Assembly: GCA_015680685.1 (NCBI GenBank)
Contig: MNCI01037634.1
Location: forward strand, 318,794 to 341,199
Source: Gnetum montanum
Taxonomy: Eukaryota > Streptophyta > Gnetopsida > Gnetales > Gnetaceae
Direction of reading: 5' to 3'
Length of the DNA stretch: 22,406 nt
In this document: positions 1 through 11,087 of the stretch, one piece after another
Layout of the letters: every line of letters starts with the position of its first letter
Numbering within the stretch: position 1 is the stretch's first letter
The notes under the pieces: model-generated
Told to the model about the DNA's origin: nothing
Seen by the model: the letters and a program-made list of their open reading frames with translations, nothing else
Database searches by the model: none
Position numbers and translations under genes: made by a program

Positions 1-157
1 GATATCGCGGCCCTTGCGATATCGCGACTCTGATACGATAGGGTGGTGATATCACGGCAACTGATACGATACAACAGGGTGGTGATATCCCAACGACTGA
101 TACAACAGGGCTGTGATATCACGACTATCAGCACTATGAGCAATTCAGGTCTCATCA
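1..157 (-). mobile_element. Partial LTR end (left edge of window)
   Basis: This stretch is rich in GATATC/GATATCGCG modules and ends in CTCATCA at about 157. The three better-preserved minus-strand LTRs of the window also have GATATC-rich ends that finish in TCATCA. By that similarity I infer the outer (U3) end of a related LTR, with its body off the left edge. No primer binding site or target duplication can be checked, so it could instead be a solo LTR or a fragment. The DNA to its right is unrelated to any element interior I can recognise. Confidence 0.45.
26..124. repeat. Short tandem repeat, about 33-bp unit, three degenerate copies
   Basis: Three successive units share the pattern CTGATACGATA, then AGGGTGGTGATATC. 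Their lengths differ by several bases (roughly 27-58, 59-94 and 95-124). They lie within the presumed LTR U3 end, where related LTRs also carry tandem GATATC modules. Confidence 0.6.
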
Positions 158-1619
158 CTAACCAATAGGATACTATAAAAAAACATAAAAGAATAAGTCT
201 TCACTTCTACAAAGAGAACATTAAGGAAAAACATTTCTCATATGTTTAAGACGAGTTATGATAGGAGGACCTTGATAAATAAGATAGGATAAAAAATACA
301 AATTTTAGAAAATGTAGGAGTTCTCCAAATATCCTTCATTTTTGTCATCCAAAAGTGTGATGATAATTGCATTTTCCAAGCTTTATTGAAATTGTTATGA
401 ATAAAATCATTTTTTGTAATAATCTCATAAGTAACTTTCAAATTAAATAGAAAAATATATTTGCCATCCTTCCAAAAAAGATCTGGAAAAGCTTGATGCA
501 AACTTTTGTCAACTTTAAATAAATTGTTAAGATTAGAAATTAATTTTTAAAATTCTTTTTCTTCTTTCTATTTAAACCATGGAGGCTAGAAGCTTCATTC
601 TAAGTAATCTATCTATCATGCATACTATAGAAAACCAAATACTATAGAAATAGATTCCAAATGCTATAGAAGTAGATTCCATATGCTTAATGAAACTAAG
701 AAGAGTAACAATTTCTTATTCAACTTTACTAAAAATTAATGGAATATCATATAGCTTGACAAAATATGGAAATTTAAAATATCCTTTAAAATAAATATAA
801 AAAATCTAGAGTCCATTTACATGTGATTATGATGTTGGAACCTTAAAAGAATTATTATATAGTTCAGTTAGAAATTTATAACTCAGCATTGTCCACTAGA
901 ATTAAACCCATGAAAGAGCTGACTATCATGCTTTCTCATCACATCATTTAATTACAAAGAAAGACTTTGATTATGAGGTAGGTAACCTAAAATTTGAATG
1001 AACATGTATTGTGATATAAGATCAACAACTAGTAACTCATATACATTATTAAGGAGAATAAAATCAAGTGTCTTGGTTGCATCAACATTATTAGAAGAAG
1101 GGGTCAATTTCTCATCAACTTGTAAATTTACATTTTGAGAATCATATAGAATTCTTTATTAATTGAAAAATTAAGACTAATATAGAATCCCTGTAGAGAA
1201 ATTCTAGAGAAATAAAGTTTGTTGGAAAAAAATTGAAAAGAGAAAAATTAAATTTTCTCCTACCGGTACCAATACCTTTGAAAATAAAAAGAGATGCACA
1301 AAAGGTCATTGTGGGAGGTTTGATGCTCAAAAATACACATGCTAGGGCATTGACCGCTAGTTAGATGATTCGGTACTTAACTTGCACAACAATACTCTAA
1401 GAAATATTACATTTAAAATCACCGCTTACCCTTCTCCTAATTATACTCTCCGGTTGATAGAAGGGTGATCATCCCACGAGAGTGATGGTACATAAGTGAA
1501 AGCCACTTCTTTCCGAGTAAGCTCGAACTCAATCTCATTATCATCATATTCCAATGATGGCCCCCAAAAAGACACATACAAACTTTACTCTAATTATCAT
1601 TGATTCATTCTCCGTTACT
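158..1619. other. AT-rich intergenic DNA, nothing recognised
   Basis: I see no gene, RNA gene or recognisable transposon domain here. An 81-codon minus-strand frame at 256-501 and a 62-codon frame at 1142-1330 have no recognisable motif and a composition expected of chance frames in AT-rich DNA. A small 22-bp direct duplication at 637-680 is listed separately. Confidence 0.6.
637..680. repeat. 22-bp direct tandem duplication
   Basis: Two adjacent copies of a unit reading AAAT-R-CTATAGAA-R-TAGATTCC lie at 637-658 and 659-680 and differ at two positions. It is a small local duplication with no evident function. Confidence 0.7.
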
Positions 1620-1682
1620 TCCACGTAGACAGAGCCTTAGCTAGCAAGGAATCCAAACTTGAAAATAAATGCTATCGCTACG

Positions 1683-1709
1683 CGCACGTTTGAACGATAG
1701 CGACGTGCG
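1683..1709. promoter_or_regulatory. Inverted pair of ACGTGC (ABRE-core-like) motifs
   Basis: CGCACGT at 1683-1689 and ACGTGCG at 1703-1709 are perfect inverted copies separated by 13 bp. ACGTG is the core bound by bZIP ABF/AREB factors in abscisic-acid-responsive promoters, and GEM-like genes are often ABA- or stress-responsive. The motifs are seen directly; their use is inferred. A second inverted pair, GCTATCG (1671-1677) and CGATAGC (1695-1701), interleaves with it. Confidence 0.35.
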
Positions 1710-1746
1710 AGTGCCAGCGTATAACCGTTGAGTGGTCTAGATCCAT

Positions 1747-1770
1747 TTATTATTATTATTATTATTATTA
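1747..1770. repeat. (TTA)8 microsatellite
   Basis: This is an uninterrupted run of eight TTA units about 345 bp upstream of the GEM-like start codon. It is a likely polymorphic marker with no coding role. Confidence 0.9.
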
Positions 1771-2113
1771 TTTTCTATTCTTGTTGCGAGAAAAGCTCGA
1801 ACTCATCCATAATGTGAGACGGTCCAATCATGTGTTCGTGCCTCAAAAATACGTTTATTTTCGGTCATTCATCTCAAATCTAAAATGCTGCTTCAGAATC
1901 CTCAGATAAAATGCACCTGCACAGGCAATTTGCAACTGTTTTCTGTATGTATTGTACCAGTGGGCAGTTGCGGATGAATTAATCGTCAATCGCCGTAGCA
2001 GCACCAGATCAGAAGCCAGAAAGCCTTTCTTTCTTTCATTCGTACGAGCTCTGTTTCAATTCAAACCGAGATCCGCAGCAGACTGCCAAAAGCTTCAGGG
2101 TTGCACAGTAAAT

Positions 2114-5100
2114 ATGGAGAAGCAGCATCAGCAACAGCAGCCGCCGCAGCAGGATGATAAGTATGAGCAGGTGCCTTTAAGTGACGCCAGTAGCAGCGTA
2201 GAGGATGAAGTTAAGAGCAGAGGCGTTACGGCCGGAGCCGGACACAGCGGTGATTATGCGCCATATCCCAAAGTAGAGATGGAGGATCCTGCTCAGTTGC
2301 AGAAAGAGCGCCAGGCATGGACTTCTACGCAGCAAAATCCTCCCCCGCCGCCTCTCGCGCAACAGCAGCAGCCTCAGGGAAATCCCTATGTCGAAGCAAC
2401 GCCTCTTCCCCCTGAGAATAAAGGTAAGGATTTCGTCCATGGCTGAAGATCCTTTCTTCGTATCCTAGGGTTCTTGGTTGCTAAGGCGTTGGCATTCTTT
2501 TCCATGTTCATGATCCATGAAACCCTAATATTCGTTAGTTTTGATGTCGCCTTCTTTTGAAATGCTTGGCTCTGTTGTTGTTCTTGAAAAATTCGGCCTT
2601 TGACGGAATATAGCGGGGTGTTTGGTTTTTTCCGTTTCCTTCGAATGCGATTTCGTTTGAGATTCTTAGACGGGGACATCCTGGGGTGTTGGTTGCTGAT
2701 TGGCGGTTTTGGCGCAGGGCTTGTGGAGAACGTACGCGGTGTGCTGGGAAGATGGGGTAAGAAGGTCGGAGATGCCACTAAAAGAGCCGAGGACTTCACC
2801 GGCAACGTTTGGCAACATTGTAAGCTCAGCAGTCAGCTGTAACCTTGATTTTACCAGTAAAATTTGTTTGAAACTTTCTTGATTTTTGGATTTCATCTCG
2901 CACAATTTTTAAGGGTATCTAGAATTCCTATCACTATTGGATGAATGTTGTTCTAGAGTAGTGATTTTTGCTCCTTGTTTGCTTACAGTTCGATTTTTAC
3001 TTAATCAGTAAGTTATATGTATATAAGAATGTATTTAAGATCAATGCTCTGGTCAATTACTTTGTGGTGGATTGTTCCCTATAAAGATGTACGCCAATGT
3101 CCGGTATTTAGTTATCAATTAAATAGGTATACTCCAAACCAAAAATTTATTTTGTGATATATAATTATATTTACCGATGGGAATTGAAGTTCACAGCTAA
3201 CATTTCTTTTCTTTTGATATAATGTCATCTGCCTTTTGTGCCAGTGAAAACAGGTCCCAGCCTTGCTGACACGGCTATGGAGAGGCTTGCCCAAGGAACG
3301 AAGGTGCTTGCTGAAGGTGGCTATGAAAAAATATTTCGTCAGACCTTTGAAGTTCAGCCAGATGAACAACTTAAGAAGACATTTGCCTGTTATTTGTCAA
3401 CAACTGCTGGACCAGTCATAGGAACCCTATATTTGTCTTCAGAAAAGCTTGCATTCTGCAGCGATGAACCACTTGCTTATCAAGTTGATGCAAATAAAAC
3501 TGAATGGAGTTTTTACAAGGTATACTTTATCTGACATGGTTGTTTGTGTTTCATACTTTCATATATTATATGGTCATAGCGATACATTAAAGGAAATACA
3601 TTATTACAGGTAACCCATGTCTATGTTATTATAATAATGTATTCTTTTTCTAATATTCTTTGCATTGCTTTTTACTCCTTTTACTCCTGGAAATCTACAA
3701 TGTTTCAAACTCAACATTTAAATGCATCTTTGGCATCTACTTTTGAAGACAGTAAGATAAAGCTATTTAAAGCTATTTTTCCATACAAAGCACTGATTAA
3801 TAAACATGACTAAGAAGATGCAAAATTAAGTTCTTTTGCAGTCCATTGCATCTTAATCTAAAAAGTTTGATGTTTTTGCTCATAAGAGTGAGCTTTGGTA
3901 TCATACACAAGTTATAGCGGATCTTTCAACTTATTACACTATATTTTGGTCTGTGCCTTGTTTTGGTCATCATTGATATATAGCTGCAATTCTATGCTGC
4001 AGTGTTATGTCGTTCCCATTTTCTCCATGATAATATGCTTTGCACCATCTATGATAATGACATTCTTCCTGTGTATAAATTACATTCTTCCTCATGTTAT
4101 TGACGTAATCACGTAAATGTACATGGTCAGTAGTGTATGTGACATTACTGATTTGCTTCTGTTGTCAAATTTATTACCATTTCCTCGTCACCTTTTTACT
4201 TGATTCACTTAACTAATTGTATGCTTTGTTTTACTCTCTATGAACTTTTTACTCGTTTACTACGATTATTTGTTCTTGAGTACAAAAGTCTGTATTCCTT
4301 ACTCTTCTTCTAATCTTACCTATTTCTGACGTAATTACTGTCAGTCTTTTCATCATATGAACAATTTGTATACACATCCTGTTCATTAGTTCCTCATTTC
4401 AACAACATTGTAGCTATCTCCTTGATCTGCTGATTTGCAAGTTTGGACACTGATTCTGGCATCTATGATGATTTTAATTTTTGTGGGGACGAATTTTTAT
4501 TGAAATTGTGGTTCTTCGTGTACCTTTGAGCACAATCATCATAAATTTCTCCACAACAATCTCAAATCTTTACTGTGCTGTGCTTTTATTTTTAATGCCT
4601 ACAATTTTTGGGGCATTGCTACATTCAAATAAGTGATGTCTTATCGCATGAGCAATGTGGAAACCGCAATCTTATGTAACAGAGACAGGCAAACTCATAA
4701 AAACTATTGATTAGCACACATTGTAATGATAACCGCTGGACAAGATAATAGCAAACCAATGATGCAGGGAAACATACACATCATGCTTCTAGGTATAGAA
4801 AGAGATGGTGCTGTTAAACTTGGTATACTTTTATTATGTTCAAGTACAAAGTATGAAAAATTATCACAATGACAAGAAATGTCATTGGGGTAGATGCTAG
4901 TTTAGCTATATATTTATAATATATATCTATAATTTGGCTGCAAGAATCTTTTTCCTGTTTGAAAAATCAAATTAGAGGATCAAGTTTAAAAAATTCATGT
5001 ATAATATAGGATGAAAAGTTTGGAAAATATTATTTAGCATTACATTATGAGCCCTTTAGAGGGATATGGACGAAATATAATTTAGCATTACATGATTGAG

Positions 5101-7644
5101 CCTTAAAGGATTATGAATGAAATATAATTTCCCATTACAAGAATGAAACATTATGGACAAATTTTAATTTAGTATTACAGGGTTATAATTGGTAGTTGGC
5201 CTCTCAGCCAATCAAGAAGTGCTTCAGTGATAGCTACAGAATGTTATGTTGGATATCAGACTATCCACTAATCATCATCCTAAATTAGGCCTCTTGCGTA
5301 TAACTGTTACTGCTCTTTAAATAGGCAGTTGCCAGTAACAGAAACAATATTAATATTTTAGGCTAATATTATGAACCCAAAAGTTTGTAGCAGAGAGATA
5401 ACATGAAATGAATCCGACCTTTGCAAACCTTTGCCTGTAATTGGGTATTGGTGACTGTTACCAAAATTTTATGACATGGTAGAAATCTTAGGAACAGGGT
5501 TTAGCAACTGTGGGAATTTACAAAACACATCTATCTAATAGAATGCTATGCTAATATTGCAATTACATTTGGAGAACACTATTACACATATTTTCTTCAT
5601 ATAGAAACCGATATAGTGAATTTCCAACAGAATGTCTTTGGTTTTTTCTTTGTGTAGTGTTATCCTTACACATGTTACAGAACTCCATTGTCAGTTCTTG
5701 TAGTGTCATTGGTCCAACTCCTTGTCCAACTCATCATTACTTGCATTTGTCAACCGAAGTTGTTACTGGCTACAGCTTCTTTTCATGGGTTCACAACTCA
5801 CGTAGATCTTGTCATGTATTTCTTCATGAGTTGCCTATGATCCCGGGTCTTGTATATTCTTTGACTTAGTCCATATTGACTCCGTGTGTTGAATAGTCTT
5901 TGTAAAATTTAGTTGATTGGCATGCCAAGTCCGTGGCTTTATATTTTTCACTTGAGCTCTGTGAGTTTATGTTTGTCTATTTCTCCATATTGTTCCATGT
6001 CTTCTGAACTTACACAACACTTATTATGAATAAACGATCCATTTTGATTATTCACAGAAGTTCATTCCTATTCATGTCTTAATATAACAGACAATTAATA
6101 GCCTCCTGTGACTAGGTTAGAGTAGAGTGTGAATTGCAGAAACCGGAATAGGTATATCCATAGCAATAAGATATTGCTATGGTTACAGGAAAGTACATAC
6201 CTTTATGAATTTTTGTATAATAAATGATGGATGAAACCATATTGCAAAACACCATTATGGACTACAAACTTATCATCAGTGCATGCCGAAAGATAATGAA
6301 GCAACTTTTAATGACTGAGTGCCATAGTGTTCTCTGGTTGTTTCTGTTTGCTTATATGGAAAGAACAGGGACTATCATTTGGAGTGTTGGTAAGGTGCTT
6401 GTTTCTCAAGTTGTAAGACATGGGTTTGAACTTGGGCAGAGCCACTCGAAAGAGGTTAGGCTTTTGTTCATCCACTAATGCTCTGCGGGATGAGCATTGA
6501 GCCTCTAGGTGATGAACTGATAATCTTTTTGTAGCCTATCCCATTTTATTTGATAAGGCTGAGAGGATGAAGATGGCCATACGGAAAGAACAAATTTGCT
6601 TAGGAATTATGAAAGTAGTATCACGTAGGTGATAGCCAACAATGTGTAGCTTGATTGGTTACCCCATGGGTCAGACAGTTTGCAGGTTTCAGGTTAGATC
6701 TTTGCTTGTGGTGTCTTTTCTGGCTGGTGGCTGGTTAAAAATTACAAAAATGGTATCTCATCGAAAACCTGGAGATGCCCTGAAGTGGAGTTTGTTCTTC
6801 AATATCATTGTTTATTTAAGATACATTGTTTATCATACTTAATCTTGCAATGCCACTGTTTCCCAAAAGTCCAATGCCTCTTTGAAACAATGAATTGAAG
6901 CTCTGTTTTTATTTTTATTTATTTCATTTTCTTGGGTTGAAAGTTGAAGCTCCCTTTGCCATTCTACACTTTTGTTAAACTACATTTTATATAAAAATCT
7001 AGAAAAACACTGGAGCATATTAACACATGAGCTGCCTTACTGGAGTAGATTTTGGATGAAGTCTTAGTTACCATGATCTCTGGTGCTTTTTAAGATGTGG
7101 TTTATCTAATAGTTTTCTTTGCCCTCATTTAACTTGAATAATTTCCTGCACAATGATTGACTGAAGTCAAGTAACGAGGAAAGTAAATTTCATGTTAGGC
7201 AAATGAAACCCGAAATGGCAATCACCAACTATTATTCCTTGTAATATGTCTTTACATTTCTGTTTAAACCATTTATATCTTGTTATCTTTCTTTGTTTGT
7301 GTCGTGGATAGGTTGGCTTGTTTCTAGCTGTGTTTGCTTTACTGCTAGTTTTCCATTTTTGTATTGGACGTTTGAATTTTAAGTATTCGCATCCTTATTC
7401 CTGTGGTTTCATTCTACTCTATTTACAAGCCAGAACAGTATTTTAACTTTAATGCTGTGTGAAGGTCACACTGCCTCTTTATCAAATGAAAGCTGTCAAT
7501 GCCTCGGCAAATAGAAGCAATCCTGCAGAGAAATATATCCAGGTTATTACCACAGATAATCATGAGTTCTGGTTCATGGGTTTTGTCAACTACGATAAAG
7601 GATTGAAGAGTCTACAGGCAGTCTTGAATAAGGAGGAGCCATAA
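2114..7644 (+). CDS. GEM-like GRAM domain protein, four exons, 288 aa
   Basis: Exons are 2114-2423, 2718-2819, 3245-3519 and 7465-7644. All introns are GT-AG and the spliced frame is unbroken (867 nt, TAA at 7642-7644). The N-terminus is Q/P-rich (residues 4-13), with the family motifs DYAPYPK (47-53) and [10 protein letters not shown] (90-99). Residues 105-137 form the conserved amphipathic [17 protein letters not shown] block. [21 protein letters not shown] (152-172) leads into the GRAM domain, about 165-245, split by the last intron after EWSFYK. The C-terminus keeps [10 protein letters not shown] and [10 protein letters not shown] (248-269). The length is typical of the family. GRAM domains bind membrane phosphoinositides. 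Arabidopsis GEM restrains GL2 expression and root-hair patterning through CDT1, and relatives are ABA/stress-responsive. This protein is probably a peripheral membrane or nuclear regulator. The exact orthologue is not assignable. All key motifs are intact, so it is likely functional. Confidence 0.93.
5032..5190. repeat. Degenerate tandem repeat inside intron 3
   Basis: About 3.5 units start with ATTTAGCATTACA or variants at 5032, 5080, 5127 and 5167, giving periods of 48, 47 and 40 bp. The units share TGAGCC...GGA and GAAATATA. No coding potential is seen. Confidence 0.7.
6158..6182. repeat. Perfect 11-bp inverted repeat (hairpin) in intron 3
   Basis: CCATAGCAATA (6158-6168) and TATTGCTATGG (6172-6182) are exact inverted copies around a 3-nt AGA loop. 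Pairing stops at the flanking bases. It is too short to be a typical plant miRNA precursor. It may be a relic of a small inverted-repeat transposon or simply chance. Confidence 0.8.
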
Positions 7645-8777
7645 TTTTGTTGTGTATATTTTGATTGTTAACGAGTGTAATGTGAGGACGTTTTTCTTGT
7701 CTGTAATATCCTATGGAACGCAGAAATCTAGTTTTGATGAATGCTAATGTCATTTTAGCAGTGAACCCTTATATGCTCTCATCATTGTAAGCAATGTCGA
7801 TGCAGTTGTGCTTTGGTAAATGCTTGCTCATGTTTTTTGTTTACTTTTGTTTATACCTCAAATATTTGTTCAGGAACTCTCTTTATCATTTGTAATTACT
7901 TGTAACTGTGATTCCTTTTGAAAAGCATGCTTGCTTGAATCCATATCTTGAATGGATGGAACTCGTCCTGGAACATATATGAATAATTTATATTATTTTT
8001 ATAATTGTAACGTGCACAACATGCCCTAAGCCTCAGGGATCTTGACGTCGTCGATAATTTGCTGTCTTACTAAGAAACTCTAAATGACTCTTCACTGTTT
8101 CTTGGAGACACCTTTTGTGATTTGATTTTCAAAGAGTTTTGAATACACATTTTTTCTGTTACTTTGGTAGGCAAAGCGGAATGAAATGTTGTGATGGCTG
8201 TTTGATTTCTTGTCCGAACGATGATGAGTTTCACAAGCACACTATAGCAGAGACCTAGGAAAAATAATTAACGCCGCTATCACTTTTATTAATTTAATGG
8301 TTGTTTCCCTATGTTTGATAATAGATGTCAAATCCATATATTCTGATGCTTTTAACATAAGATAATGCTCCGGGATGGCAAACGACGTTTGCTCCCAAAA
8401 GTTGGAATACAAATAACATTGCGAAAGGAGTGTAAAGGTTAAACTTGTTTTCAAAATATTTTGGGTGGTTGATGGATAGGTGTAATTCAAGTTTAATAAG
8501 TTCTTCTTAGGTATAGAATATACACTAGTGTTGAATTAAGAGTGAAAGCGTTTGGGTCAAGGTGAAGACATTTAATATATTTTGAGTTATTTAAATTTTT
8601 GTGCCATAGTTAAATGGTTTTCTTTGCATAATATTTCCAAACCAAAAGAAGTTGTAATGTATTTAAGTTTTTTTAAAAAATTTATTTAACATTATAATGT
8701 TTGCCAACTTTTTATACAATTTCATAATATTGTTTACCCACAATTTTAGGTGTGGACTGGAATAGTGCAAATGTGAC
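7645..8777. other. 3' flank of the GEM-like gene and intergenic DNA
   Basis: The first few hundred bases must contain the 3' UTR and poly(A) site. TGTAA-type elements occur (for example near 7675), but I see no canonical AATAAA close to the stop codon, which is common in plants. An 82-codon minus-strand frame at 8242-8490 has no recognisable motif. Nothing else is identified before the pol relic. Confidence 0.5.
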
Positions 8778-9870
8778 GGTTTAGTTGGCTCATTGTTTAT
8801 TGAGCATAGCTAAAGAATTGTTAGACGTTTGGTAGAGTTGACCAAAAAATTTGCACCATTTGTGTAGACTAAGAATGTGCAAGGCAACTTTTGAGTAGTT
8901 AAATAGAAGGTTATAGATGCTTTGATTCTACAATTACTAGATTGGTCTAGACTATTCCATCTCATGACAAATGTATCTAATTATGTTTTGGGGACAATGT
9001 TGATGCAACTAAACATTAAGGAACAATCCTACTGCATGTGCTAGTAAAAGCATCATTGGTGTATACTTGAAATACAATACCATTGAGAATTAGTTGATGC
9101 TAGTGATATTGGCATTGAAAAAATTCAATCACTATTTATTTGCAGGTTAAATGTTTTTGTATATTGATCAAAGCTTTATTTGTTTTCTTGTGAATAAGTC
9201 AATGCTCATCCACAAATTATTAGATAGTTGGTAATTTTGTAGAAATTTAACATTTACTATGATAGACAAAAAAGCGATTAGAAAATGAAATGGTAGGTCA
9301 TTTATCATGGACTTCGATTGGATCGATGAAAAATTGTTGTTTGACCAATTTCCAAATATGATCTTATTCACAGAAGCAATATGAGATGTTTCATCATGAA
9401 CCACTCATTGGTTTATTGATTTGTTGAACTATCCTTTTGACTAGAGAATCCCTTCTAATTGGGATAGACAAACAATATGATGGTGCCAACACATTAGTTT
9501 GATGGTGCATTATTAATGATAAATAGTTGAGGATCCACCAACCCTCCCAAGACCTTACTTGGCGAGATGAGCACTATGGCTCTATGTGATGATCTTTAGT
9601 TGAAACTCTAGGATGCACATGATGGACCCTATGGTGCACATGGGAAACAAACAACTATAAAAATCTTGATAGCTTGTTATATTTGGCCTAACATATTTAG
9701 GTATGCACATAAATTTGCACAAGCTTGTGAATGTTGCTAATGTGATAGTGGCATGACATCATGATTTAGAGGGCTTTAGTAGCAAATTCAACTATTAGAA
9801 CCATTCGACATCTAGGGCACTAACTTTATGGGTCCAATCTCATCCATATCAATTTCATAGATCTTGACCC
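8778..9870 (+). pseudogene. Decayed Ty3/gypsy pol fragment (RT end, RNase H, integrase zinc finger)
   Basis: Translation of the plus strand in shifting frames gives pol landmarks in the correct order. The end of reverse transcriptase and its connection is seen as FIEHS...VELTKKFAPFV (8796-8868) and ILQLLDWSRLFHL, then LGTMLMQ (8925-9008). RNase H follows as KFNHYLFAG and FLVNKS (about 9121-9205). The integrase zinc-finger region is HDGPYGAHMG (about 9610-9645), AHKFAQACECC (about 9704-9740) and GTNFMGP (about 9816-9836). Stops and frameshifts are frequent, so it is non-functional. The pattern resembles the Athila/Tat side of Ty3/gypsy. The catalytic reverse transcriptase YLDD-type motif and the integrase core are not found. 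The next element inserted about 200 bp downstream. Confidence 0.75.
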
Positions 9871-10068
9871 ATGAATATGCATGACCAATCCAAATAGAAA
9901 ATTAGGGAAAAGGGTAAATACTACTCACCAAAACAATCGAAGTCTCTAGATATAGAAATAACCACAACAAAGCATTAACATATATATAACTCTGTCCTTG
10001 TTTGATCAACATTTGAACTAAGACTCCCAAGATTGCTAACAATCCAAGGCTAGATCCTAAAGGCCCTT

Positions 10069-10073
10069 GAATC
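10069..10073. repeat. Left target site duplication GAATC
   Basis: GAATC lies immediately before the LTR start TGATGAGTGGC and recurs immediately after the matching right LTR at 19124-19128. A 5-bp duplication is the standard footprint of LTR retrotransposon integration. Confidence 0.88.
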
Positions 10074-10338
10074 TGATGAGTGGCAAGGTACCCCTACACT
10101 CAACCATACGAATACGAGCATTTCACGCATGATCTGGTCGAACTCCGCAGACAGGCTAGTTATGGTATTTAGATAGTTACTCGCTGATCGCAGTTCGCTA
10201 TCTTCCCACCTGGACTAGTATTTGCTTTGTGACGTATGGTTTAGTCTAGAGTGAGGTGTATGATGTGGTCCTACACTAATGCTACTCCTGGAGATGATGG
10301 AAAATAATCTTAGCTAAGCTAGGAGGAAAAGGGAGAGA

Positions 10339-10624
10339 GAATCTAAACTAATAGGAGATAGGGAGAGAGAATCTAAGCTAGCCTAAGTGCGATGAGCATT
10401 TGTTCCTTAATCATCCGTACACATCTTGGACCTCGTGCACGACTACTACTGGGATTACCAAGCGCAAATCCTAGGTACGTAGAATCTAAACTAATAGGAG
10501 ATAGGGAGAGAGAATCTAAGCTAGCCTAAGTGCGATGAGCATCCGTTCCTTAATCATCCGTACACATCTTGGAGCTCGTGCATGACTACTACTGGGATTA
10601 CCAAGCACAGATCCTAGGTACACT
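10339..10624. repeat. 143-bp tandem duplication inside the left LTR
   Basis: Two near-identical units, 10339-10481 and 10482-10624, both begin GAATCTAAACTAATAGGAG and run through GTACACATCTTGGA to ATCCTAGGTAC. The partner LTR at 18237-19123 has a single copy, so the duplication most likely arose after insertion, or through recombination with another copy. Confidence 0.88.
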
Positions 10625-11027
10625 ACTGGGTTACCAAGTAGTCACACTTAAATGCTTGTGATTAAGTGATACTCACTTTGCATTTAAGGAGTTTAGGGTG
10701 AAGAGGTATTAACTATGAAAGCAATAAATAACAATAACAATTAAATAATTAAACTAAGTGAATGCTGCAATGATGAAGTAATCTCGATCTTTATTGCTGA
10801 TCATGTGCGTGTCCAAGTACGTCACACTCGAATAAATGATGCTGTATAATTACAATCACCACATTGCGGGCATGCACTACGAGAGTTGAGAGGAAAAAAT
10901 GACAAAAAGATCCTACTCTAAACTAATTTCTAATTGACAAAAGACTCCATTCTCGTGTGCCTTCATGTGTATTTATAGGCTCACATTGGAACCATGATAT
11001 TGCATATCCGATATCACTACTGAATGC

Positions 11028-11067
11028 GATATTGCGTACCCGATATCGTGGGTCCGATATCGCAACC
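11028..11067. repeat. 14-bp GATATC tandem units in U3 of left LTR
   Basis: The units GATATTGCGTACCC (11028-11041) and GATATCGTGGGTCC (11042-11055) are followed by a partial third unit starting GATATCGCAACC. Each is centred on the palindrome GATATC or a one-base variant. They lie about 50-100 bp upstream of the TATA box in element orientation, where enhancer repeats often sit. Confidence 0.75.
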
Positions 11068-11087
11068 AAATGAACCACGATTCATCA

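Larger units (their letters stand above)
1620..2113 (+). promoter_or_regulatory. Putative promoter and 5' leader of the GEM-like gene
   Basis: This segment lies directly upstream of the start codon at 2114. It holds an ACGTGC inverted pair (1683-1709), a (TTA)8 tract (1747-1770) and a pyrimidine-rich CTTTCTTTCTTTC stretch near 2025-2038 typical of plant leaders. A 12-codon upstream frame, ATG at 1947 to TAA at 1982, would lie in the leader if transcription starts before it. The main reading frame is open upstream to about 1952, but no in-frame ATG occurs there, so 2114 is the first usable start. The transcription start itself cannot be placed from sequence. Confidence 0.45.
3520..7464 (+). 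other. Large intron 3 of the GEM-like gene (3945 bp)
   Basis: The donor AAG|GTATAC and acceptor GAAG|GTC fall exactly where the GRAM domain continues (EWSFYK then [11 protein letters not shown]), so no exon is missing between them. The intron is AT-rich. It contains a degenerate 40-48-bp tandem repeat (5032-5190) and a perfect hairpin (6158-6182). Short open frames inside it (for example 3895-4116, 5657-5869, 6224-6478, 6642-6842) show no recognisable domain. It is far longer than introns 1 and 2 (294 and 425 bp), which suggests insertions, but I could not delimit a transposon. Confidence 0.85.
10074..11087 (-). repeat. 3' LTR of the main retrotransposon (left copy, 1014 bp)
   Basis: It starts TGATGAGTGGC and ends CACGATTCATCA. 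On the minus strand a TATA box TATAAATA lies at 10970-10977 and an AATAAA poly(A) signal at 10790-10795, so U3 is at the right of this copy, R in the middle and U5 at the left. It is longer than its partner because of a 143-bp tandem duplication (10339-10624), partly offset by one 14-bp U3 unit fewer and a few small gaps. Confidence 0.9.

Noticed and set aside
1952-2113. Open frame continuing 54 codons upstream of the GEM-like ATG
   Set aside because: The extension has no in-frame ATG (it would begin at a TTG) and its sequence does not resemble the family N-terminus. MEKQHQQQQ at 2114 is the sensible start.
2177-3369. Several minus-strand frames (2177-2440, 2386-2805, 2666-2905, 3115-3369) and plus frames 2600-2842 and 2700-2882
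   Set aside because: They overlap the GEM-like exons in other frames or run across introns, and none has a recognisable domain.
6158-6182. miRNA precursor
   Set aside because: An 11-bp stem with a 3-nt loop is too short, and the flanks do not pair.
3895-6842. Open frames at 3895-4116, 5657-5869, 6224-6478 and 6642-6842 as extra exons or genes
   Set aside because: They lie within intron 3. Exon 3 joins exon 4 exactly in the middle of a contiguous GRAM domain, so no exon is needed, and the frames show no known motif.
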